A program made the translations under genes and the position numbers. Under the pieces are notes generated by a model. That model saw nothing but the letters and a program-made list of their open reading frames with translations, did no database searches and was not told the origin of the DNA. DNA of 64,000 nt, from contig NZ_CP107785.1 in NCBI RefSeq assembly GCF_036345915.1, positions 1,426,001 to 1,490,000 on the forward strand. Direction: 5' to 3'. Source of the stretch: Nocardia sp. NBC_00565 (lineage in GTDB: Bacteria; Actinomycetota; Actinomycetes; Mycobacteriales; Mycobacteriaceae). Each line of letters opens with the position of its first letter. The stretch's first letter is position 1. This document shows, in pieces, positions 1-8,046 of this stretch.

Positions 1-57
1 GCCGCAAAGGAACTCATCAAACCGCGCAGCGCGACACCGGCGCTCGTCCCCGCGTAG
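1..57 (+). CDS. C-terminal end of an upstream protein, possibly fructose PTS permease
   Basis: Reading from base 1 an open frame gives 18 codons ending in TAG at 55-57, 37 bases before the ptsH start. The tail is short and charged. In many actinobacteria ptsH directly follows the fructose PTS permease gene fruA, so this is probably the FruA C-terminus, but 18 residues cannot prove identity. The assignment rests on context. Confidence 0.4.
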   Translation, partial: AAKELIKPRSATPALVPA

Positions 58-94
58 CGAACAACTCGTCGGATCGACAAGGAGATTGATCACC

Positions 95-352
95 ATGGCA
101 AGTACCACCGTCACCGTCGGCTCGTCCATCGGTCTGCACGCCCGCCCCGCCAACGTCATCGCCGACGCCGTGACCGCCGCCGGGGTGCCGGTCACGCTCG
201 CCCTGGTCGGCGGCGAACCCGTCGAGGCCAACTCCGCGCTCATGATCATGACCCTCGGGGCCGGCTTCGGCACCCCGGTCGTGATCACCAGCGACGACCA
301 GCCGACCCTGAACAAGGTCGCCGAACTCGTCGCCAGCGACCTCGATGCCTGA
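95..352 (+). CDS. ptsH: HPr phosphocarrier protein
   Basis: This 85-residue protein is the phosphocarrier of the phosphotransferase system. It accepts phosphate from enzyme I and passes it to sugar-specific EIIA domains in the cytoplasm. The active-site motif GLHARPA places the phosphorylated histidine at residue 15, and the C-terminal half has the usual NSALMIMTLGAGFG helix/loop with the serine that can be regulatory in Firmicutes. Length matches the family. An in-frame TTG lies at 86, but the ATG at 95 sits about ten bases after AAGGAG (79-84), so the ATG was chosen. It probably belongs to a fructose PTS operon running in from the left. Confidence 0.95.
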   Translation: MASTTVTVGSSIGLHARPANVIADAVTAAGVPVTLALVGGEPVEANSALMIMTLGAGFGTPVVITSDDQPTLNKVAELVASDLDA

Positions 353-635
353 GCCGCTCATGTTCGCCGAAGCCGTTGCCTACGAACGCGTCATGGGCCG
401 CTGGAGTCGCCAGGTCGCGCCCTTGCTGCTGGAATTCGCGGCTGTCGACGGCACGGGTTCGCTGCTGGATGTCCGGTCCCGAACGGGTGCGTTGGGTTCC
501 GCCGCCGCGGCGCTCCCGTCCGTGCAGGTGACGTGCGTAGATCCGCCACGCGCCTTCGTCGACTGTGCGCGCGACCACGGCAGCGCCCTGACTGCTCGGG
601 CCTGGGCGGTGCGTGGTACGCGGCCGACCGGCTGA
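345..635 (+). pseudogene. Truncated SAM-dependent methyltransferase
   Basis: The ATG overlaps the ptsH stop by eight bases. The first ~60 residues (AYERVMGRWSRQVAPLLLEF, then SLLDV) look like the start of a class I methyltransferase, but the glycine-rich SAM motif that should read DVGCGTG is DVRSRTG. The frame ends after 96 residues, less than half the usual length. Loss of the SAM-binding glycines and of the C-terminal half argues for a dead remnant. Confidence 0.7.
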
Positions 636-637
636 GA

Positions 638-1543
638 TCAGGTGGTGCGCGGTGCGGTTCCGCCCGGAAAGGTGGCCTGGCGGGCGGCGGCGTATTCGGC
701 CTGGACCTTGAAGTACCGGTCGTTCGGTCCGTAGGCGGCGTAGAACACGAAGCCGCGGGTGTCGGGGTCGGCGAAGGGGGCACCATCGACGAAGCGTGCG
801 AGTACCGGATCGAGATGGGTAGGGAAGCTCGATGGCTCGCAGCGGACCGGGAAGCAGATGCGTCGCATACCCGGCTCGGACCAGGAGAAGGTGCGGTAGA
901 GGTTGAATGTGCGTCCGAGCAAGGCCAATTCGTCGTCGGTGGCCGCGGTGAAGTCGAGTTCGGCCAGGATTTCGGCGATGTCCGCGGGAGCGAGGTGGCC
1001 GGGTTCGAAGACATTCGAGTACAGGTTCATCGTGCGGGCGTCGAAATCGACGGCCAGGATGCCGATTCGGCCGCCATAGCGGGACAGGTGCGCGGCATGG
1101 GCACGGGCCGACTCGGGCATTCCGGAGAATCCGAGAATTCGCTCGACACCGATCAGTTCGGGGAAGACCAGCCAAATCTTCTGTACGCCACCGGCAAGGG
1201 CGAGATCGACGCCCGAGCGGACCGGTACGGCGGCCGAGATCTCGGCGAGCAGCTGCTCCATCGGATGTCCGGTATAGGTGAGAAGTCCAGCGGCACGCAG
1301 TCTTTCGATCAGATCGGTCGGGTCGCCCGGATGCATCACCCTGGCATTGACTTCGCGCTCGTGCACCGGATGGGTGGTGGTGCGCACACCGACGACGGAG
1401 TTGGCCCATAGGTCGGCGAGTGTGTCCAGCACCGGATCCACGACCACCGGGTCGTAGCGCACCTCGGCCAGATGTGCGTACTGCTGCAAGTCCGTTCGGA
1501 GCTTATCGAGTGCCACTGTGGCGGATGCGGTCATGACTTTCAT
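638..1543 (-). CDS. ABBA-fold aromatic prenyltransferase (CloQ/NphB family)
   Basis: This 301-residue protein matches soluble ABBA-barrel aromatic prenyltransferases, which attach dimethylallyl, geranyl or longer prenyl groups to phenolic or indolic substrates. Recognisable stretches are YTGHPMEQLLAEISAAVPVR near residue 95, FSGMPESARAHAAHLSRYGG, MNLYSNVF and FNLYRTFSW, followed by the RRICFPVR strand; they line up in order with what I recall of NphB. Length is right (~300). No transmembrane segment is seen, as expected for this soluble family. Substrate and prenyl donor cannot be read from sequence. No polyketide synthase or terpene gene is adjacent; a decayed methyltransferase and a decayed MarR/dioxygenase pair flank it. 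ATG at 1543 or 1534 could both start it. Confidence 0.88.
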   Translation of the reverse strand: MKVMTASATVALDKLRTDLQQYAHLAEVRYDPVVVDPVLDTLADLWANSVVGVRTTTHPVHEREVNARVMHPGDPTDLIERLRAAGLLTYTGHPMEQLLAEISAAVPVRSGVDLALAGGVQKIWLVFPELIGVERILGFSGMPESARAHAAHLSRYGGRIGILAVDFDARTMNLYSNVFEPGHLAPADIAEILAELDFTAATDDELALLGRTFNLYRTFSWSEPGMRRICFPVRCEPSSFPTHLDPVLARFVDGAPFADPDTRGFVFYAAYGPNDRYFKVQAEYAAARQATFPGGTAPRTT

Positions 1544-1575
1544 GGTCCCGCAAACCTCGGCCCGACGGCAGCACT

Positions 1576-1975
1576 TCAGCCGTGGCTATTTTCCTGTAAG
1601 CGGCGGGCGATCTCGCCGAGGCCGTCGCCGATGGCGGTGAGCTGGGCCGGGGTCAGGACGTCGATGAACAACTCGCGGACGGTGGCGACGTGGCCGGGAG
1701 CCGCATCGTGGAGCTTGTCTCGACCCGCGTCGGTGAGGACTGCATAGATCGCGCGCATATCGCCGGAACTGGTGCGGCGGCGAACCAGGCCCGACTTCGC
1801 CAACTGGTCGATCTGATATGTGAGCTTGCTCTTCGAGTCGAGCATCGCCGCCGCGAGCTCGGTCATCCGTAATTCGTGCTCCGGTGCGTCGCCGAGCCGG
1901 ACCAGGATCTCGTACTGCAGATGGGAGAGTCCGTCGTCGCGAGTCAACTGCTGGTCCAGGCGCCGGCTCGACGGG
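1576..1975 (-). pseudogene. MarR-family regulator missing its N-terminus
   Basis: The readable part has a complete MarR winged helix: LSHLQYEILVRL, the recognition region LTYQIDQLAKSGLVRRR, then a basic wing and the C-terminal dimer helix ending LGEIARRLQENSHG. The first helix, which forms half of the dimer interface, is missing. The frame remains open upstream through RRLDQQLTRDDG but then merges into the antisense of a dioxygenase gene. A TTG at 1947 could start a 123-residue protein, but it would lack helix 1. Divergent MarR/dioxygenase pairs are common, so both partners look cut by one deletion. Confidence 0.72.
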
Positions 1976-2503
1976 CCCGGCAGTGCCGTGCACGAGGCAC
2001 CAGACCGTGGGCTGGATCACGGCGCTTATGTGCCGTTGGTCGAGATGTACCCCGACGCCGACATTCCGGTGCTCCAGATCTCGATGCCGACCCTTGATCC
2101 GGTCGGACTCTACGAGCTGGGCCGTCGGCTCGCGCCGCTGCGGGATGCGGGCGTATTGATCGTGGGCAGTGGCTTTTTCACCCACAACCTGCGCGAGATG
2201 ACGTTCGGCTCCGGCGTCGACGAGGCGCCCGCCTGGTCGAAGGAGTTCGACGCGTGGGGCCGCGAAACCCTGGCCGTGGGTGACGTGGACGCGCTGCTGA
2301 ATTTCCGGTCCGCCGCCCCCGCCGCCCGGTACGCACATCCGCGCATCGAACACTTCGCACCGCTGTTCGTGACGCTCGGCGCGGGCGAGTCCGATCTGGA
2401 TTCTCAGCGCACCGTCATCGACGGTTTCTGGGGCGGCCTGGCCAAACGCTCCATTCAACTCGGGCGCAATGCTTCGGCATTGAGTCAACGTCAGCATTGC
2501 TGA
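1976..2503 (+). pseudogene. C-terminal part of a DODA-type extradiol dioxygenase
   Basis: From about residue DRGLDHGAYVPL onward this frame matches the class III (LigB-type, 4,5-DOPA dioxygenase-like) ring-cleavage family: MYPDADIPVLQISMP, VGSGFFTHNLREM, and the closing FAPLFVTLGAG and GFWGGLAKRSIQL. The family is about 260 residues; only about 170 remain. The N-terminal metal-binding histidine region and any start codon are absent, and the frame upstream is antisense MarR sequence. Near its 3' end lies a perfect hairpin with a TTCG loop (2467-2482). Confidence 0.72.
2467..2482 (+). other. Hairpin with TTCG tetraloop
   Basis: CAATGC-TTCG-GCATTG is a perfect six-pair stem closed by a TTCG loop, close to the 3' end of the dioxygenase remnant. 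There is no T tract after it, so it is not a classic terminator. It may still fold stably in RNA. Confidence 0.4.
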
Positions 2504-2560
2504 AGTGCGGCAACGCGATCCAGCAAACTTTTGCGAAACAGCCGGCGGCACCGATGCGAC

Positions 2561-2764
2561 ATGCTGAATGTGGCCACCGACACCATGAACCTCGCCGAGC
2601 GACGTCAAGCGATCCGCAGACTCGTCGCTATCTGTCACGTAGTCAACCGACTGGTAGAGCTAGCCGAGACGGAGTCATCCGAACCATTGATCGCGCAGGC
2701 GCATACGACGCGCCGTGTGCTCCAGGATCTGGTGCTCGATATGGTCGCCACCGATCGACATTGA
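2561..2764 (+). CDS. Small helical hypothetical protein
   Basis: A 67-residue frame begins at ATG 2561; a TTG at 2531 or ATG at 2585 are alternatives. The product is hydrophilic and helix-prone (AERRQAIRRLVAICHVVNRL, then a leucine-rich second half). I recognise no family. There is no strong ribosome-binding site, and it lies between the dioxygenase remnant and the convergent DUF779 gene, so it may be spurious. Confidence 0.35.
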   Translation: MLNVATDTMNLAERRQAIRRLVAICHVVNRLVELAETESSEPLIAQAHTTRRVLQDLVLDMVATDRH

Positions 2765-2831
2765 ATGACGTGCTATTCGGTGGAACCCGGATGTGCGGTT
2801 CGCCATCGCGACCTCCTTCGCGCTGAATGAA

Positions 2832-3377
2832 TCACACTGGGTTCCAAGGTGTTCCACGACCGGGAACGGGGCAGGCATCGGCCGCCTCGGCGACGACCTG
2901 CGGTTGGGTGGACGCCGTCGGACGTTCGCCGCGCTCCCAGTCCGCGCCGGTCACCGTCGCGACCGTCGCCAATGTGGCGAGTTCGTCGCTGTCGAAAACC
3001 CTTCCGCGACTGAGAAATCGAAATCCTTCCGGTGCTTCCAGGCTGAAGCCCGAACCGCGCCCCGGTACGACGTCGAGGACCAGTTGGGTGTGCCGCCAGG
3101 CGGCGAACTGCGGGCCGGAGATCCACACCGGCGCGATATCGTCCGGTTCGGGCGGCGTTGCGGGCAATTCGCCGACCCGCAAGCGCAGATCGAGCAGTCC
3201 GAGCAGCACATCGCGATCGCCGACCACGAATTCGCCTGCCGGATAACACATCGGCGCGGAACCGTCACAGCAGCCGCCGGACTGGTGCAGCATCAGCGGC
3301 CCGTGCCGACCGCGGAGGCGACGGAGCAGATCCATCGCCGCCGCGGTGGCACGCACCCGACGGGGCGTATCGGCCAT
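2832..3377 (-). CDS. DUF779 protein linked to aldehyde dehydrogenase
   Basis: The 181-residue product carries the DUF779 signature HQSGGCCDGSAPMCYPAGEF around residues 30-50, with a cluster of three cysteines, followed by VWISGPQFAAW. DUF779 genes regularly follow acetaldehyde dehydrogenase genes in actinobacteria, as here; a role in aldehyde metabolism is inferred and no biochemistry is known to me. Its ATG overlaps the TGA of the aldehyde dehydrogenase by one base, which implies translational coupling. The C-terminal ~50 residues are longer than in short family members. Confidence 0.85.
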   Translation of the reverse strand: MADTPRRVRATAAAMDLLRRLRGRHGPLMLHQSGGCCDGSAPMCYPAGEFVVGDRDVLLGLLDLRLRVGELPATPPEPDDIAPVWISGPQFAAWRHTQLVLDVVPGRGSGFSLEAPEGFRFLSRGRVFDSDELATLATVATVTGADWERGERPTASTQPQVVAEAADACPVPGRGTPWNPV

Positions 3378-4900
3378 CAGAAGAAGCCTTGCGCTTTCGA
3401 CGCGTAGCCGACCAGCAGGTTCTTCGTCTGCTGGTAGTGGTCGAGCATCATGCGATGGTTCTCGCGGCCGATGCCGGACTGCTTGTAGCCGCCGAACGCC
3501 GCATGTGCCGGATACTGGTGGTAGGTGTTGGTCCACACCCGCCCGGCCTCGATATCACGCCCGGCCCGGTAGGCCAGCGCGCCGTCGCGCGACCACACGC
3601 CGGCGCCGAGTCCGTACAGGGTGTCGTTGGCGATCTTGATGGCGTCGTCGTAGTCCGAGAACGAGGTCACCGAAACGACGGGGCCGAAGATCTCCTCCTG
3701 GAAGATCCGCATCGCGTTATCGCCCGCGAAGATCGTCGGCTGCACGTAGTAGCCACCGTTCAGATCCCCGCCGAGGTCGGCGCGCTCGCCGCCGGTCAGC
3801 AGGGTGGCACCCTCGGCCTTGCCGATCTCTATGTAGGACAGGATCTTTTCCAGCTGATCGTTGCTGGCTTGCGCACCGATCATGGTGTCGGTATCGAGCG
3901 GATCGCCCTGCCGCACGGCCTTCGTGCGCACCACGGCCGCGCTCAGGAATTCGTCGTAGATATCGGCCTGGATGAGTGCGCGCGACGGGCAGGTGCAGAC
4001 CTCGCCCTGGTTGAGCGCGAACATGGTGAAGCCCTCGAGTGCCTTGTCCTGGTAGTCGTCGTTGGCGGCGAGCACATCGGAGAAGAAGATATTGGGGCTC
4101 TTGCCGCCGAGTTCCAGGGTGACCGGAATCAGGTTCTGCGAGGCGTATTGCATGATCAGGCGGCCGGTGGTGGTCTCGCCGGTGAACGCGATCTTCTTGA
4201 TCCGCGGGCTGGAGGCCAGCGGTTTGCCCGCCTCGACGCCGAAACCGTTGACGATATTGACCACTCCGGGCGGCAGCAGATCGCCGATGAGGCCGATCAG
4301 GAACAGGATCGAGGCCGGGGTCTGCTCAGCGGGCTTGAGCACCACCGCATTTCCCGCGGCGAGCGCGGGTGCGAGCTTCCAGGTGGCCATCAGAATCGGG
4401 AAGTTCCACGGAATGATCTGGCCGACCACGCCGAGCGGCTCGTGGAAGTGGTAGGCGACGGTGTCGACGTCGATCTGCGAGAGCGAACCCTCCTGTGCGC
4501 GAATGGCACCCGCGAAGTAGCGGAAGTGGTCGATCGCCAGCGGGATGTCGGCGGCCAGGGTTTCCCGGATCGGTTTGCCGTTGTCCCAGGTCTCGGCGAG
4601 GGCGATGGCGTCGAGGTGCTCCGCCATCCGGTCGGCGATCTTGTTGAGGATGACGGCGCGCTCGGCGACCGAGGTCTTGCCCCAGGCGGGTGCGGCGGCG
4701 TGCGCGGCATCGAGGGCGAGTTCGATGTCCTCGGCCGTACCGCGCGCGACCTCGCAGAAAGTCTGCCCGGTGACCGGGGTCGGATTTTCGAAGTACTGCC
4801 CCTTGACGGGCGCGACCCACTCGCCGCCGATCCAGTTGTCGTATCGGGCCTGGAATGACATGGCGGCATCGGGTGTTCCCGGACGGGCGAATATGGTCAT
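3377..4900 (-). CDS. NAD-dependent aldehyde dehydrogenase (acetaldehyde type)
   Basis: This 507-residue enzyme oxidises an aldehyde to its acid with NAD(P)+. The fold is complete: IIPWNFP and KPAEQTP in the cofactor domain, the general-base glutamate in [10 protein letters not shown], the nucleophile region [15 protein letters not shown], and EEIFGPV. The CTCPSR context is typical of the AldA/ExaC acetaldehyde class. ATG 4900 is preceded by GGAG; the frame extends further upstream without support. It is followed by a coupled DUF779 gene and preceded, on the same strand, by a GAF-domain regulator; a perfect inverted repeat sits in the gap at 4919-4938. Substrate is inferred from family. Confidence 0.93.
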   Translation of the reverse strand: MTIFARPGTPDAAMSFQARYDNWIGGEWVAPVKGQYFENPTPVTGQTFCEVARGTAEDIELALDAAHAAAPAWGKTSVAERAVILNKIADRMAEHLDAIALAETWDNGKPIRETLAADIPLAIDHFRYFAGAIRAQEGSLSQIDVDTVAYHFHEPLGVVGQIIPWNFPILMATWKLAPALAAGNAVVLKPAEQTPASILFLIGLIGDLLPPGVVNIVNGFGVEAGKPLASSPRIKKIAFTGETTTGRLIMQYASQNLIPVTLELGGKSPNIFFSDVLAANDDYQDKALEGFTMFALNQGEVCTCPSRALIQADIYDEFLSAAVVRTKAVRQGDPLDTDTMIGAQASNDQLEKILSYIEIGKAEGATLLTGGERADLGGDLNGGYYVQPTIFAGDNAMRIFQEEIFGPVVSVTSFSDYDDAIKIANDTLYGLGAGVWSRDGALAYRAGRDIEAGRVWTNTYHQYPAHAAFGGYKQSGIGRENHRMMLDHYQQTKNLLVGYASKAQGFF

Positions 4901-4918
4901 CGCATGCTCCTCGATCTG

Positions 4919-4938
4919 CTGACATTTCCGTATGTCAG
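4919..4938. promoter_or_regulatory. Perfect inverted repeat before aldehyde dehydrogenase
   Basis: CTGACAT-ttccgt-ATGTCAG has two perfect seven-base arms with a six-base spacer, starting 19 bases upstream of the aldehyde dehydrogenase ATG. Its position suits a regulator operator; the GAF protein just upstream is the natural candidate. Confidence 0.55.
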
Positions 4939-4993
4939 ATGTGATCCGGAACACTACGAGCGGGCATGTTGCACGACGGTTGCAAGAGACTGG

Positions 4994-6301
4994 TCAGATG
5001 CCCAATTTGTCGTCCAGTAGCGACAATTGCGTCTTGACCTGGGCATACATCGAGGACTGCCGGTCGAGTGAGGCGAGGTAGGCGGTCCATGCCGCAACGT
5101 CATCGCGTCCGTCGACCGAACCGGTCCACCGGGCGAGCAGGCGACGGTCACCGGCCGCGAGTAGGGCGGCACGCAGGCGACCGCGCAACTCGGCGCGCAG
5201 TTCATCGATGCCGGGCGCGAGCGAGCGGGGCAGGATCGGGCCCGGGTACGCGCGCAACGCCGCCGCCGTATCGCCGCGGGCGAGTGCGCGGCGCACCTCG
5301 CGGACATCGGTATCCAGATCCAGCAGCAGCCGATACGGACGGGAGCCGAGGCCGTTGGCGCCCAGCATCTTTCGCACTCGCGACAGCTCCGCGCGCACGG
5401 TCACCGGATCCAGTTCCGATTCGTCGAGCAGCATGGCGAGGTGGTCGGCGCTCAGGCCCTCCGGATACTCGGTCAGCAGCAACAGGATCTCGGCATGGCG
5501 CTGCGTGAGGCGGATGTCCGCGCCATCGCGGGTCAGGGTCGGCCGGTTCGGGCCGAGCACCCGCAGGCGTGCCGTGGTGCGATCGAACGGGTCGGGCGAA
5601 TCGAGCATCAGCAGGCGCAGTTCGGATTCCGCCGCCAGCACCGTCGCCCGGATCAGGGACAACACCTCCGGCGCGGCAACCCTTGGGCCGCCGGTGATGT
5701 CGATGGCGCCGATGATCCGGCCACTGCGCGGATCGTGCACGGGAGCGGCCGAACAACTCCATTCGTGCACCACACGGCTGAAGTGTTCGGCTCCGAAGAT
5801 CTGCACGTGATGATCGAGGGCGAGCGCGGTGCCCGGCGCATTGGTACCGACGCGGCCCTCGCTCCAGTCCGCGCCCTCGACGAAATTCATTGCCAGCGCG
5901 CGGTCCTTGACCTTCGCATCGCCCTCGACCCACAGCAGTCGGCCCTCGGCATCGCTGATCGCGACCAGCAGTCCGGCGTCCGCGGCGTCTTCCACCAGCA
6001 GTTTCCGCACCACCGGCCGGATCAGCGCAATGGGATGGCTCGCCCGATACCGCTGCAGTTCCAGGCCTTCGAGATCCAGCGCATCGCCGAAGCCGTCCGG
6101 GTCGACGCCGTTGTTGCGGCTGCGCCGCCAGGAATCCAGTACCACCGAGCGCACCGAATCGCCGTCGGGCCGCACCATCGGCAGCCGGTCGACACCCTCG
6201 ATGAAGCAGCGGTGCGCGCAGGACACCCGTCGCGCCAACTGCGTGAGGTCATCATCCGGTCGAACGGCGACCCACGGGTTGCCGCGCGCTGCTGTGCTCA
6301 A
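4994..6301 (-). CDS. GAF-domain sensory regulator of the aldehyde dehydrogenase unit
   Basis: A 435-residue protein. Residues roughly 30-230 look like the N-terminal and GAF sensor part of AcoR-type regulators (SVRSVVLDSWRRSRNNGVDP, then [55 protein letters not shown]). The sigma-54 AAA+ domain of AcoR is absent. Instead the C-terminal half has a winged-helix-like LTQRHAEILLLLTEYPEGLS and a helical segment. TTG 6301 lies just after GAAGGA and is preferred; the frame stays open to 6424. It is likely to control the aldehyde dehydrogenase, from gene order. Confidence 0.82.
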   Translation of the reverse strand: MSTAARGNPWVAVRPDDDLTQLARRVSCAHRCFIEGVDRLPMVRPDGDSVRSVVLDSWRRSRNNGVDPDGFGDALDLEGLELQRYRASHPIALIRPVVRKLLVEDAADAGLLVAISDAEGRLLWVEGDAKVKDRALAMNFVEGADWSEGRVGTNAPGTALALDHHVQIFGAEHFSRVVHEWSCSAAPVHDPRSGRIIGAIDITGGPRVAAPEVLSLIRATVLAAESELRLLMLDSPDPFDRTTARLRVLGPNRPTLTRDGADIRLTQRHAEILLLLTEYPEGLSADHLAMLLDESELDPVTVRAELSRVRKMLGANGLGSRPYRLLLDLDTDVREVRRALARGDTAAALRAYPGPILPRSLAPGIDELRAELRGRLRAALLAAGDRRLLARWTGSVDGRDDVAAWTAYLASLDRQSSMYAQVKTQLSLLDDKLGI

Positions 6302-6454
6302 TCGCTGTCCTTCGTCTCGGCTTCCACTGTAATGCCGGTCATATGTCGTTTCGCCGAGTATGGCCGGACCGACGCGCGCCGAAACGGCGGCCGACGTACG
6401 CTGACGGTCGCGAATCATGATCATCGTTTCCGCTCATCGACTGGAGCCAATTCT

Positions 6455-7711
6455 TTGACCACGCCAGACTCGGCAACGCACCCACGTTCCTGCCCGGTCG
6501 CACATGGATCGCCGATCGATTTCGGCGGTCCCCGAATCGCGCTCTACTCGGAGGAATTCGCCGCGGACCCGCACCACGCCTACCGCGAGATGCGCCGCAA
6601 ATACGGCTCCCTGGTACCGGTGGAGCTATCGCCCGGCGTACCGGCCACTTTGGTGATCGGCTACTACACCGCGCTGCGAATCCTCAACGATCCCGACCAT
6701 TTTCCGGCCGACTCCCGGACCTGGCAGAAGAGCGTCCCCGAGGACTGTCCGGTTCGGCCGATGCTGGAATGGCGTCCGGCGGCGATCCGCAGTACCGGCC
6801 TCGAGCACACCCGCTACCGGGACGCGACGGTCGCCGGACTGAGCGGGATCGACCTGTTCGCCCTGCATACCACCGTGGAACAGATCGCCATCCCGCTGAT
6901 CAACGGCTTCTGCCAGGACGGAATGGCGGATCTGATCAGTCAGTACGCGTTCCCACTAGCGTTCGCGGCGATCAACGCGATCCTGGGCTGCCCGACGGAG
7001 ATCGGTCAGCGCGCCGCGGCCGGCATGGCCGCGATGTTCGACGGCACCGATGCCGCCGAGGGCAACCGGATGCTGGGTGCGGCGATGTTCGACCTGGTCT
7101 CGCTCAAACGGGCCGAACCGGGCGATGACGTCGTCTCGCGGCTGCTGGCCCATCCAGCTGGCCTCGACGACGAGGAGATGATCCACCAAGTGCTCAGCTT
7201 CTATGGCGCGGGGATCGAACCCACCCAGAATCTGATCACCAACACGCTGCGGCTGATGCTCACCGACGACCGCTTCGCGGGTGGCATGCTCGGCGGGAGC
7301 CTGTCCACACGCGATGGGTTGGACGAGGTGTTGTTCACCGACCCACCGATGTCGAACTACTGCATCACCTTCCCGAGGCAGCCGATTCTGATCGATGACG
7401 CGTGGCTACCCGCGCATCAGCCGGTCGTGATCAGCATCGCCGGTAGTAACAATGATCCGACGATCAACACGGGGGAGTACACCGATAACCGCTCGCATCT
7501 GGCCTGGAGCGTCGGACCGCACGCCTGCCCCGCCCGCTCGGTCGCCTCACTGATCGCGCAGGACGCGATCGATCAACTCCTGGACGCGCTGCCGGAGTTG
7601 CATCTGGCCGTACCCCTCGACGAACTGGTCTGGCGGCCGGGACCGTTCAATCGCTCGCTGGCCACCCTTCCGGTAACTTTCCCCAAATCCCCTCTGCTGC
7701 AAATCTTCTGA
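6455..7711 (+). CDS. Cytochrome P450 lacking the ExxR arginine (CYP157-like)
   Basis: The 418-residue protein has a P450 fold. The heme ligand is Cys358 in SVGPHACPARSVA, with GPHAC in place of the usual FGxGxHxC. The K-helix that should read ExxR is Glu291-Val-Leu-Phe294, so the arginine is replaced by phenylalanine. The oxygen-activation stretch is GAGIEPT (251-257) rather than AGxET/DT. Loss of ExxR is known from the Streptomyces CYP157 family, often paired with another P450. TTG 6455 follows GGAG by eight bases. It is transcribed away from the GAF regulator. Substrate is unknown; no ferredoxin gene adjoins. Confidence 0.85.
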   Translation: MTTPDSATHPRSCPVAHGSPIDFGGPRIALYSEEFAADPHHAYREMRRKYGSLVPVELSPGVPATLVIGYYTALRILNDPDHFPADSRTWQKSVPEDCPVRPMLEWRPAAIRSTGLEHTRYRDATVAGLSGIDLFALHTTVEQIAIPLINGFCQDGMADLISQYAFPLAFAAINAILGCPTEIGQRAAAGMAAMFDGTDAAEGNRMLGAAMFDLVSLKRAEPGDDVVSRLLAHPAGLDDEEMIHQVLSFYGAGIEPTQNLITNTLRLMLTDDRFAGGMLGGSLSTRDGLDEVLFTDPPMSNYCITFPRQPILIDDAWLPAHQPVVISIAGSNNDPTINTGEYTDNRSHLAWSVGPHACPARSVASLIAQDAIDQLLDALPELHLAVPLDELVWRPGPFNRSLATLPVTFPKSPLLQIF

Positions 7712-8046
7712 ATACGACTATCAGCGCAGGGGTTTCGGATACACGGGTGTCGGTGGCAATCTCGAGCGGCATTCACGCGCTGACGGCCACACGTAGGGGC
7801 CTGCGCGATCGGAGCCGTCGGATCGCGTGTCGCCGTGCGCGCGAACCGCTCCGGCGCAGCCGACCGGCGGATGACTGCGAACCGCTGCAGGCTCAATGTC
7901 ATTCGCGTCGGCATGCTGGTCCGGATCGAGCAGTTCGGGGATGGGCGAATCGCAGGCAATCGCGGGGCATCTCGCCGAGCGCAGGCGCAAACGCGTAGAC
8001 GGGAATATGCTCGAAGTAACTGGCTGATAGTTGTATCGAGGTCGTC
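7712..8046. other. 335-base gap without a recognisable gene
   Basis: Both strands carry only short, arginine-rich or antisense-like frames here, and none has a convincing ribosome-binding site or family motif. The right end must contain the promoter of the following kinase gene. No repeat was seen. Confidence 0.5.

Noticed and set aside
285..1409. Long minus-strand frame of about 370 codons across ptsH and the prenyltransferase
   Set aside because: It is arginine- and proline-rich, has no family motif and overlaps two supported genes; typical shadow frame in high-GC DNA.
3158..4858. 566-codon plus-strand frame opposite the aldehyde dehydrogenase
   Set aside because: It is the antisense of a highly conserved enzyme gene, with no recognisable domain.
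5441..6454. Upstream open extension of the first P450
   Set aside because: It runs through the antisense of the GAF regulator; TTG 6455 has a ribosome-binding site and begins a normal P450 N-terminus.
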